From Canna indica (Eukaryota > Streptophyta > Magnoliopsida > Zingiberales > Cannaceae): 64,000 nt of DNA. The translations under genes were made by a program, and so were the position numbers. The notes under the pieces are model-generated. The model saw only the letters and a program-made list of their open reading frames with translations, searched no databases and was not told the DNA's origin. The first letter of the stretch is position 1. Each line of letters opens with the position of its first letter. The stretch is from NCBI GenBank assembly GCA_034359265.1, contig CP136891.1, positions 45,376,001 through 45,440,000 on the forward strand. Reading direction: 5' to 3'. Of the stretch, positions 46,483 through 55,882 are shown in pieces.

Positions 46483-46802
46483 GATTTTGTTTATATTGAC
46501 TTTGTTACTGAGATATTGAACTTGTTTAATTTATATTGACTATGTTATTGAGATGTTGATACTTCAATTTTGCATTTGAATTGTGTTTATACTATCGTGG
46601 ATAATTATGAATATAAATATAATTGTTTTGATGTATATCTTGGTGTGTTTGTGATGTGTGAATGAATGTGTATGAGATGTTTGTGATGTGTGAATGAATG
46701 TGTGTATGAGGGTATGGGTGTGTGAGTTATGTATCAGATAAATGTATCAATGTATTAATGGAAATTTGAAATTTTCAAATTTTCTGGTTGCAGGTATAGG
46801 TC

Positions 46803-47190
46803 ATCAGCAACGGCTTTCCCACGGGTGTCCGTGGGAAAGCCGTTGCTAAAAGTGTATCGAAAGCCGTTGCTGATGACCTACAGCAACGGCTTAGCGACGG
46901 GGTTTTACTAACGGCGTTGCTACGGACTCGTGGCCGTTGCTATTAATGTTATCAGCAACGGCTCCGGGTCTGTGGCAAAACCGTTGCAGATAATATTTTT
47001 AGCGACGGCCCAGCGGCCGTTGCTGATAATGTTTTGAGCGACGGCCCGAGCGGCCGTTGCTGATCCGTTGCTAAGTCATCAGCAACGCGACTTTCTGTCA
47101 CAGCGCTATTGCAACGGCGTAGCCGTTGCTGATTCGCTTCAGCAACGGCTCAGCAACGGCATCAGCCGTTGCTGATGACCATTTTTCTAG
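46803..47190. repeat. 3' subterminal hairpin array of CACTA element 1
   Basis: Many GCAACGGC/GCCGTTGC motifs in both orientations. The first unit is a perfect 19-bp stem (46806-46824 with 46829-46847) around a GTGT loop. Confidence 0.88.
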
Positions 47191-48097
47191 TAGTGCCTAG
47201 TAAACTATGTTTACACCGGTGGAATTAAGCCTTAACACCAAGACAGCCACCAACTCAATCAAACATAGCAACCTAGGTTTACATAAATTCAAATACAATG
47301 AAATAAATACCAAAATACAACAATAATGAGAGCAAATAATAAACAATATAAACTTAGCTCTCAAACAAGATGTCCTAGCTCCTCTTGATGACTTGAAGAT
47401 GAATCAAAGCAAACTCAAAGTCAATATCAAGGTTTCTAGGCTCAAAACTAGGGTTCTTTGCAAAGAGGACTCAAGAATTTTTGTAGACATGCAAGGAGTG
47501 GCTCTTTGAGGCTTAAAGGCATCAACATTGGCTGGGGAGAGAGTTTGGGTGAGTACTTATAACACCCCCCCCCCCAACCAAATGGATCATCAACAGGCGT
47601 TGTTCTGCCCATTGGCGACGCCCGATCGCTTGTCGATCGATCGTCGATCGACCGACCGAGCGACCGCGGGCATACTGCCACTTTCTGGCATACTTCGATC
47701 AACCGAATTAGCTACTGCCAATTTTTGACCACATTCGGTCGACTGACCGATCGATCGAACCTGGGCTGAGCTTGATTTTTTTAGCCTTCTTCTTGCGCGC
47801 TTCATTTTCGGGTTCCAACCTTCAACGTGCATCAACTTCGAGAGCTTTCCATGTGTTCTCTCGACTCGTCCAAAACGTCTTTGGTGCACACGTCGAACTT
47901 CTAGAAATTTCCGCGATGAACCCAAACGCATCGACCAATGTCCTCCCGATTTTTTGATTTCTCCTGATATTTTCAATTGAGGACATCGAGTGTTAAAAGA
48001 TATGGAACCTGAAAATATTTCTCAATGAAACATTAGTTCCATGTTTGTTATCATCAAAACCAAGATTAATACCAAGGTAAAAAACCTTAGGCCAACA

Positions 48098-48353
48098 GTT
48101 CGGGTTTGGTTTTTGGGTTCTTTGCATCATCATGAGGATTTACAATTTATCTAGACACCCTAAACCTCAACTCTATCTTCCCGAAGAATCCCGAGTGTTG
48201 ACGAGCGTCCTTTCTGATTTCTCTAATTTTTTCGATCGCGAACATCGTGCGCTAACCGACTTGGAACCTGAAAGTATTTCTCAATGAAACATTAGTTCCA
48301 TGTTTGTTATCATCAAAACCGAGATTAAGACCAAGGTAAAAACCTTAGGCCAT
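48098..48353 (-). mobile_element. SIRE-like LTR copy C, right part
   Basis: It continues copy C after the second GTTCG and ends ACCTTAGGCCATCA, a mutated form of the GGCCAACA terminus. Confidence 0.82.
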
Positions 48354-48919
48354 CAAAGGTAACTACTGAAAGGTTGACCTAGTATACAAGTCAACTTAAC
48401 AAGCTTAAATGTAAGAAAACTAAACTAAAATTACAAAACAAATAGAGCAAAATTAAAATACTTGTACTTAGCTACAAATATTATCTTTATCAAGAAAGAC
48501 AAAGACTCAATCGAGAAAGGTATGCTCGAACAAGGTTAAACCTCACAAATGGCTTAAAGAATACCAACAAGTCTTAGTATAATATCTCGATAGAAGCATT
48601 AAGCCTTGAGGCTAGAGACAAGTTAATAGAGAAAGCTATAAAGTGGGTCTCAGGTAAAACTAATCATAATCGCTAAAAAAGAGCCATTGTGCTCGTCGAT
48701 CGATCTAACATTAAACCAGAACTACACTAAGAGTAGTTTCAACAGAGTTTGATTTGGGTTTGATTTTTCTCGAATTGGGTTTGATTTTCATCATCATCAA
48801 TATACATTCTAACGATAATACAATGTTTCTAACTCTAAACCTAGTGTTTTAAATATTTCTTGACTTCCAGATATCAATCCATTTCCTCTTAAATTATTTG
48901 GTTTCACTTTGATCTTCCT
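48354..48919. other. Unassigned sequence
   Basis: AT-rich, no open frame, no paired repeats seen. It may be old retrotransposon interior. Confidence 0.35.
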
Positions 48920-49668
48920 TGTCACGCCCCAAAACTAGGGTCACATGATCGGCCGAAATACATGTCCGTACTCCAAAGCGTACCAAATATGAACCCAAGT
49001 GCAAAAATGAATATGACAACCATACATTACCAAATGAGCTTAAAGATAAACAACTCAGAATATCAAAATAAATATGTTCATGTTCTACAATCGATGACTC
49101 GAAGGAAAAATGCAAAACATTCTAAGACTCCACTACAACCACTCGTCACGAGATCTGCATCTTGAGCTCGCCACCCTAGCTATGTCTCGCATGCCACAAT
49201 ACCTCTACTATTTAGGAGCTGAAACAAAAACATAAACAAATATGAGTGAGTTCATGAAGAACTCAATGAATAGCTCATCCCCAAGCCCTCTCTAAGTCAT
49301 CATCCAAAACATATAATCATGCGAGATGTCAATTATACAACCATAAGCTAGTATCTCAAATTACATACATCCATATAAATTTAGCGATATGAAGAGCAAA
49401 CTAAATCATTAGGATAATCCATTACACCTGCACCCGAGTTATTCACATACAATGTAAGCATGTATAAATACAATAATAGGGGTCGGTCACTAGGTCACGC
49501 CTAGCAGTCCTCACCCATAGTCCCCTGAGATAAGAAGGTCCTGTAGTTTCAGGTAAATCCAGTGGTTGGCAAGAACCCTTCCACCAATGCCACTCCGGGT
49601 TTGCCATCAACGTGGCTCACTAACGCATTTCTCGGCCTATAAACCACCACCTGACCAGGCAGGTCATG
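48920..49668 (-). mobile_element. Truncated long LTR, minus orientation
   Basis: It starts (plus strand) TGTCACGCCCCAAAACTAGGG, close to the start of the LTR at 55883 (TGTCACACCCCAACTTAGGG). It is cut off at 49668 by CACTA element 2 and does not resume. Confidence 0.65.
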
Positions 49669-50702
49669 CACTACTAGAATATACCACATCAGCCACGGGG
49701 ATCACCGACGGCCGCCAGGGCCGTCAAAATCATTCACGGCTTTGCGTCGGCCACGGCGACCGTGGCTGATGTAACCAAATCAGTCGCGGCTCGCATACGG
49801 CCAACCAGTGCCGTCGCTCATAGTTCATGGTGCGCAGGGCGAGCAAAATAAAATAAGTTATTAGCCACGGCTTAGCGGGGGCGCTGGAGCCGTTGGTGAT
49901 GTGAGTAACCAAATCAGCCGCGGCTCGCATATAGTCATCGCTCATAGTTGATGGCGCGCACGGGGCCACGAAATAAAATAAGTTATTAGCCATGAATGTA
50001 TGCCGTCGTCGGTGATATGAATTACTCATTAGCCACGGCTGGAGGCGGCTGTCGCTTATTATTTAATGCCACGAACGCAGCGCGAATACTAAAATACTCT
50101 TAACTGATGGCTCGTGTAGCCATCGGTGATAATAAAATTACAGATCCACGGTGTTTCGATGACCCTCGAGCCGTCGGTGAAAATCCTTTTTATTTACGTT
50201 CGTGCCCGACCCTTCCTCTTTCTTCTCTGCTCGCCGTTGTCGCCTATTGCCGCCGCCGTCATCCGTCGCTACCGAGTTGCCATGGAGTCGCTGCCTGTTG
50301 CCGCCATCGTCAATCACCGTCGATGAACCTCTCGCTTCCAGTATGCACCGATCCTCTCCTCCTACCTGTTTCATTCTGATGTTCCTGCTGGGGCCCCAAT
50401 GCATCGAACATTAGCCGGCAGTGATGTTGGCTACTGCTTGATTTGCGTTAATTACCCTAATCAATTACTTGATTGGGGTAATTAACCCCTAATCAAACTG
50501 TGATTAGGGTAATCATAATTTGATTAGGGTTTAATTATTATTTTTTAATTTTTTTATTATTAATTATTAGAAATTAATGGTTAATTAGGTAATTAGTTTG
50601 GTTAATATTAATTAATGGTTAATGTTGATTAGGGTTTAATTAGTTTTAGGTTAATTGATGAAATTAGTTTAATGAAATTAGTTTAATATAGTCACGCGAA
50701 AT

Positions 50703-50890
50703 CGTCCACTAAGGACTTGCGTCGGAATCGTCCACTGTGGACTCGCGGCCAAATCGTCCACTTTGGACTCGCGGTCAAATCGTCCATGGTGGACTCGCGC
50801 CGGAATCATCCATAATGGATGGACTCGTGCCAAAATCGTCTACTTTGGACTCACGCAGAATCGTCCACTATGGACTTGCACCGGCATCCA
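50703..50890. repeat. 26-bp minisatellite in CACTA element 2
   Basis: About seven units around GAATCGTCCACTATGGACT, same unit as 43471-43740 but diverged (GGAC to GGACTCGCG variants). Confidence 0.82.
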
Positions 50891-51070
50891 TAAATTTAGA
50901 AAAAAATCAAGACGAGTTGATACGTTTCACGTACGATCGATGAATCAAGTTTTAATTTTGCAAAACCTTAGATCCGTTCGGGGGTTGTATGTTCGTGTAA
51001 ACGAAGTTAATGATCTTTTATACGACGTACAACCCTTGAATTGTCCCTAATTGGACAATTTGGGAACATA

Positions 51071-51256
51071 GTTATTTATATTGCACTTAGTTTACTTTTT
51101 TTTGTCATTATTCATTTTTAAATTTTGGCTTGTATCTCCCTTGTTCTCCGATACGCGCCCAGAAGATATGCGTATCCAGAGAACTGTAGGGAGATGCTGC
51201 CGAAATTTAGAATAAAGTTAATGACTAAAAGAAATACTAAGTACAATATGAATAAC
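51071..51256. repeat. Foldback in CACTA element 2
   Basis: Arms flank the loop GCCCAGAAGATAT (51147-51159), nearly identical to the loop in element 1. The inner stem CCTTGTTCTCCGATACGC/GCGTATCCAGAGAACTGTAGG is strong; the outer arms are more diverged than in element 1. Confidence 0.8.
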
Positions 51257-51339
51257 ATGAATCCCGAATGGAATAGGACTATCCCACCTATCCCACCTAA
51301 AGACATTACCTAAAGATATTGCAAACTTTTTGACAGAAC

Positions 51340-52104
51340 ATGTCGGGCGATCGAAGTTGGATGTACCGATGAATTCATCATGGAGCTATAACGGATGAAT
51401 TTTGAGTAGGCGTAACTTACTTCTTAAATTTCGCCTACTCGAATGAAAAATTCCTTAGTGGTGATAAAATCTGATGTCTGTGCTGGAAATGTTCGAACAT
51501 AAGATCTGTGGACCGAGAAACTGTCACAATCCATCTGTATACAAAAGGATTCACACCAAGATATTTTGTATGGAATTGTCACAGGGAGTCACGTCAAGTC
51601 GGGACGTTGAGCAATCCTGTTGTCCAAACTCATGGTGAATCTTTTTCTTCTGGTGTTTCTTCTTCCAATCCACCTAATCCTTATAAAACAATTATTCTGG
51701 ATAGTCTTGGAGGACAATTCCATTTAAATGATAATATTGAGTCAGTTACTGAGATGGTAGTGCCACCAGATACTACGACAGTTGAAGTCACTGAAGAACA
51801 ACCTGCAATACAGATTGAGTTGCCGAATAAGGAGGCTGCAGAATTTTACGAGATGTTGAAAGCTGCCGATGAACCTTTGTATGAGAATTGTATTAATTAT
51901 ACAAGATTTTCGGCAATGACACAACTCCCGAACATCATGTCTGATTGTAATATCAGTGGGGTTGTGTTTGATCAGATTGCAGGCTTTATCAATGGTATGC
52001 TATCTCCAAATAACAAGTTTGATCCAACCTTTTATAAGACAAAAAAGTTGATGAGGAAATTAGGGCTTGGGTACGAAAAGATACACGCGTACCCAAGCTC
52101 TATT
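51340..52104 (+). pseudogene. tnp2-like transposase N-terminus, truncated
   Basis: MSGDRSWMYR, two stops early (51358, 51403), then open from 51508: DRETVTIHLYTKGFTPRYF, WNCHRESRQVG, SLGGQFHLND, ELPNKEAAEFYEMLKAAD. It continues into the start of the Transposase_21 region (FDPTFYKTKKLMRKLGLGYE, then KIHA). Relatives go on with CPND; here it breaks off. The longer body than element 1 shows what was deleted there. Confidence 0.83.
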
Positions 52105-52498
52105 AAATATATTTTAAAAGTTATTAATATATCCAGGCTTTATTGTTTTGGTGGCAACCTATGCCCCTTATAAATAGATGGCCTAACCTCCTTCAAGGGG
52201 GTTAAGCAAATTGGTTAATGATCTTGGAGAAGAGCAAGGGCTTGGTTCTTGAGAGACTTCTTGAAGAGAGAAGCTCCAAGAACTCCTCCTCATCTCCTTG
52301 AAGGGCCAACCATCAAAAGCTTCCTTCCCCGATTTTGTGAAATCGAGTGAAGGTCTCTTCCGCTTGGGTGTGTCATCCACTTCATCTTCTTGGATGAGTC
52401 CAAGAAGGACAGCGAGGTATTCCTTCATCTTCCTCCTCGTTCCATGGTTTTCTCATCTCCTCTTCCTCCCTTTTGGTGCTCGATTCTTGGTGGAAGGG
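52105..52498 (+). other. LTR-like promoter scrap
   Basis: TATA box TATAAATA at 52169-52176 followed by a leader-like, coding-free stretch rich in CTTC/GAAG. It probably belongs to an LTR whose rest resumes after 55589; family unknown. Confidence 0.4.
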
Positions 52499-53189
52499 TG
52501 TAATACCCAAAATATTAATAATAATATTTTATTCTTGAGCGGAGGATCGTGGGTCCTAGTTTGCGCGGATTGGCGAGAAGCTTCGGGATTAGACACAGGT
52601 AAGCATTTAATGTAAAAAAATTAAGGAAAATTTTATTTGCCTTATCTCTGTGATTTAGCATGCTAGGATGACAGAGGGTCTCGAGGTGAATTTAACAATG
52701 CAATCGGATCTCGAAATGGAGTTAGAACGGGTGAGTTATGGGTTGTTTAAGTCGGATAGCTTAAGTAGTGGTATTTTTGGTCATTTGGACCCAACCAGTG
52801 TCTATAAATTAGACCCTGGGGTGTGTGGCCAGGGGTTTTAGCCGCACGCCACCCGAGGCAAAGGAGAGAGGAGAGAGAGGGCGCCATCGGAGCCGAATTT
52901 TTGCGAGTTTGTTGGTGTCGATTGGGGGAAGATCATGCGCATCTTTTCCTTCCGCTTTCTCTCCATCCGGTGAGTGGATTTAGACCTTCTTTTCTCCAAT
53001 TCTTGATTCATGTCGTTGTTCTCATGTCTCAGGGGTTTTCGTCGATTTTTGACGTGTTTTTCTCGTATCGAATTGGAAATAAAATACTTGTTCTTCCTTT
53101 AGTTGATTTATAAAAAAAATAAATAAATAGAATTTTGTTGTAAATGGAGGGCTAATATTGATTTGGGTGAGATGAATGACTGGATTGAA

Positions 53190-53560
53190 TTGATTGAGAT
53201 GAAGGGCGGGGATTTGATCCTGTGTTGATGGAGGGTTGAGATTGCATCAGGTTAGATGTAAGACTTAGATTGCATCTGTTTAGATGGAGGGCTGTGATTG
53301 CATCTATTTACATGAAAGGCTGTGATTGCATCATGTTAGATGGAAGGCTGAGATTGCATCTTGATAGATGTAAGGCTGTGATTGCATCATATAGATAGAG
53401 GGTTGTGATTGCATCTGTTTAGATGGAGGGCTACGATTGCATCTATTTAGATGGAAGACTGAGATTGCATCAGGTTAAATGATGGCTGAGATTCCATCAT
53501 GTTAGATGAAGGTTTAAGAGTTGATCATGTCAAATAAAGGGTTGAGAGTGCATCATTCGT
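53190..53560 (+). repeat. Minisatellite, unit about 29-31 bp
   Basis: About ten units of GATGGAGGGCTGTGATTGCATC followed by a variable TRTTTA spacer. Not present in the sister LTR at 12837. Confidence 0.85.
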
Positions 53561-54335
53561 AACAGTGATTTATTAAATAAATTTAAGATAATTCTTCTAT
53601 TATTCTAAATAATTATTTGGAGGTCTTAAACTTAGCAAAAATATTCACGTTATATATGAAATTTCACCTAATCGACGTTCTGGATTCATTGGCGAGGTCT
53701 GTTTTGCCATCAGACCTCCGGATTTTGAAAGTAGTAGGCAGTTGATGCCTCGTTTTGCATGCCGAGTTGAAAATTCATGTTTTATATGTTTTATTATTCC
53801 AATCTAGGTTGATTTGTTGTTTTTAATAGTTAATAAAGTGAATCTCATCCTAGATCAGTATTATCATATGACAAAATATTATCTTGTTGCTCCACTCCAT
53901 AAATTTTACTATTGAAGTTCCTTTTGGCATTGTTTCATGATTTTAGATTGATCAAGCATTAGGGTAGTACACATCAATTCAGGGAGCTTAAATTTGATGG
54001 TAGGAATTAAACTACTCATATATGCTTATACATTCAATTTAGGGGCAAACACAAGAAGGAAGAGGTTAAAGACAAGTAAAAGATAGGTTTCCCTTGACGT
54101 GTTGAATATATGGATGATGTTTCCTTATATTTTATAGATGAATGGCATGGTTTGATTTAATTGTGAGCAATAGGATTTATTTTGACTATCTCTTAAATTG
54201 TCGTTACTCACATGCTATGAGTAATATGGGACATGCACCCTTTTACTTGGGGATATTAAGGGCTCCGGTGGTCCCAAGATGGTTTACAAGCATGAAGGTG
54301 TTACACATTTATATATATACTATGGATTGGTTGTG

Positions 54336-54855
54336 AATGTTTGGATGTGCTTGTGGATGTGGACCGGGAAGCTCGCGAGCCGCCACACTAGCGTCCAACC
54401 CGAGTGGCAAGAGCGTGAAGTACGTTGAGACAGAGGTGATCAGCGTCCGACTCGTAGACCGATGGGTCTCTGGATTACTGGATCGACGGAGCCCTGGATA
54501 TTGGACCGACGGGTCCTTGGACTGAGAAGCTTGTCAGCACCTCCACACTAACAACCAACTCGGGTGTCTTGTGTGGATGTTGGATGATTCTTATTGATTT
54601 GTGGATGCTATATTTATTTATTGTTAATTACTGGTTATTATATACATGCCTGGATGTGTTTGTGATTGTGGACAGGGAAGCTCGTCAGTCGCCACACTGA
54701 CAACCGACTCGGGTGGCGTGAGCGAGAAGAACGCTGAGACAGAGGTGACCAGCGCCCGACTCATAGATCGATGGGTCTCTGGATTATTGGACCGACGGGT
54801 CCTTGGACCGGGAAGCTCATTAGCACCGCCACACCGACGACCGACCTGGGTGGCT
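54336..54855 (+). repeat. Tandem duplication of about 300 bp with short hairpins
   Basis: 54336-54560 and 54646-54855 share GACCGGGAAGCTCG..GCCACACT.. and GATGGGTCTCTGGATTA. Inside are hairpins AGACC-GATG-GGTCT (54437-54473 region) and GGACC-GACG-GGTCC, and a GCTCGCGAGC palindrome. It replaces the GGGG/CCCC array seen in the sister LTR. Confidence 0.75.
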
Positions 54856-55589
54856 TGATTGGATAGTTGGTTAATTACATGATGTTTATATTCGTTAAGA
54901 TGTTGGATATATGCATTTCACTTGTCATTTATACTTATGGATGATTACACTTGATGAATGTTATATCTTGTTGGATTATTGGATAGGCTCATTATGATTA
55001 TTATTTATATGGGTGGATGGTTATTCTTGGTGATATTTATATCTCATGCAAATGATTATTATTGCTGATTATTCCTGTCATTGTTGCTTATATTGTATAT
55101 CTGCTATTTGTTGTTTATGCATGATGATTGATTTGGTGGATTGAGTATTGATCTGCTCACTAAGTCCTAGTTGGACTTACCCTCAAAACTGTTGTTTTGA
55201 AACACCTGAGTTAGATCAGAGAGGTACCGGGGTGCAGTAGTGCGGCTGATGGCGGTAGGGCAGCGGGTCTCGTGACATGTCGTGATCAAGGAGGATACCG
55301 AGTCCACTCGTTTCTATTTTTGTTGAGTCATGTAGACTCGGTTATTTTGTTTTCGCATTTTCCTTTGTTTGGGGTGTCCTTTTGGGACTTAAAGATTTGA
55401 AAATAAATTGAACATTTAGTATTTTTTTATTTAGTGGTTGGGCTTCTTTTAGGATTTGATGTTTTCCTTTAAGTTTTAAATATTATAAAATATTTGGGTT
55501 CATTACTTATTTATGCATAGTTGTTTTGGGGTTAGGCTTCGGGGTACGTGGCATACCTTGTTCGGTCATACCGGATTTGGGGTGTGACA

Positions 55590-55882
55590 AAGCATCGGCT
55601 TCACCTTGGTGCGTTTCGAGGTTGAGATTGTCTCTCCGTTGAGTCACAACGAGTCTTGGTGTTCGCTGCCCCTTGGTGTGGACCTTCCTTGGAGGACGTG
55701 CACGTGGCCGTCTTGAAACGGGGATAGGAGCAGTCATACCATTCGTAGTATAAGGAATATCTTCTTATACTCGTAGATTGAATTCCTTAAAGATTGCTAA
55801 AGTTGATCGTTGTTTTCGGGATGGTTTGAACTTTTAAATCGCTTTTTCCGCTGTGCTTTTCTTCCCATCCCAACAAAGCCTC
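55590..55882. other. Unassigned sequence between two LTRs
   Basis: No convincing gene; the 76-residue minus frame (55507-55737) crosses the LTR boundary and is spurious. It may be the continuation of the LTR-like scrap at 52105. Confidence 0.35.

Larger units (their letters stand above)
42752..47195 (+). mobile_element. CACTA (En/Spm) element 1, internally deleted
   Basis: Termini CACTACTAGAAA and TTTCTAGTAGTG; 3-bp duplication CCT on both sides (42749-42751, 47196-47198). Removing it restores AATCCTAGTAAACTA, as in LTR copy A at 21114. 4444 bp. In order: subterminal repeats, TATA-like TATATAGGG (43061), GC-rich leader, 26-bp repeat array, long foldback, tnp2-like remnant, Transposase_24 gene, subterminal repeats. 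Confidence 0.95.
42346..48097 (-). mobile_element. SIRE-like solo LTR D, nested in LTR C, carrying a CACTA element
   Basis: Plus-strand ends TGTTGGTGAATGGCC and CTTAGGCCAACA. A perfect 5-bp duplication GTTCG flanks it (42341-42345 and 48098-48102). After removing the CACTA element and its 3-bp duplication it is about 1.3 kb. No internal region, so a solo LTR. Confidence 0.92.
49669..52104 (+). mobile_element. CACTA element 2, 3' end lost
   Basis: 5' terminus CACTACTAGAAT; subterminal CACGGC/GCCGTGG motifs to about 50180; leader GCCCGACCCTTCC (50207); 26-bp repeats (50703-50890); foldback (51071-51256); tnp2-like N-terminus (51340-52104). Same order as element 1. No TAGTG terminus follows; the element breaks near 52104 at a short inverted repeat. 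A 3-bp duplication cannot be tested. Confidence 0.85.
52499..55589 (+). mobile_element. Long LTR, probably solo
   Basis: It starts TGTAATACCC and ends GGGGTGTGACA; start and last 450 bp match the solo LTR at 12837-17298. TATA box TATAAAT (52803-52809). 3091 bp. No gag-pol. Flanks AAGGG and AAGCA match at only three of five positions, so the duplication is doubtful. Confidence 0.82.

Noticed and set aside
47448..47976. Minus-strand frames (84 and 128 codons) in SIRE-like LTR
   Set aside because: Arise from SVDRSID-type translation of GATCGACC repeats in the LTR.
49669..49800. Possible tandem repeat or CRISPR-like array
   Set aside because: The regular GCCACGG motifs are CACTA subterminal repeats; spacers are not unique and the organism is eukaryotic.
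55507..55737. 76-codon minus-strand frame
   Set aside because: Crosses the LTR end at 55589; no conserved domain.
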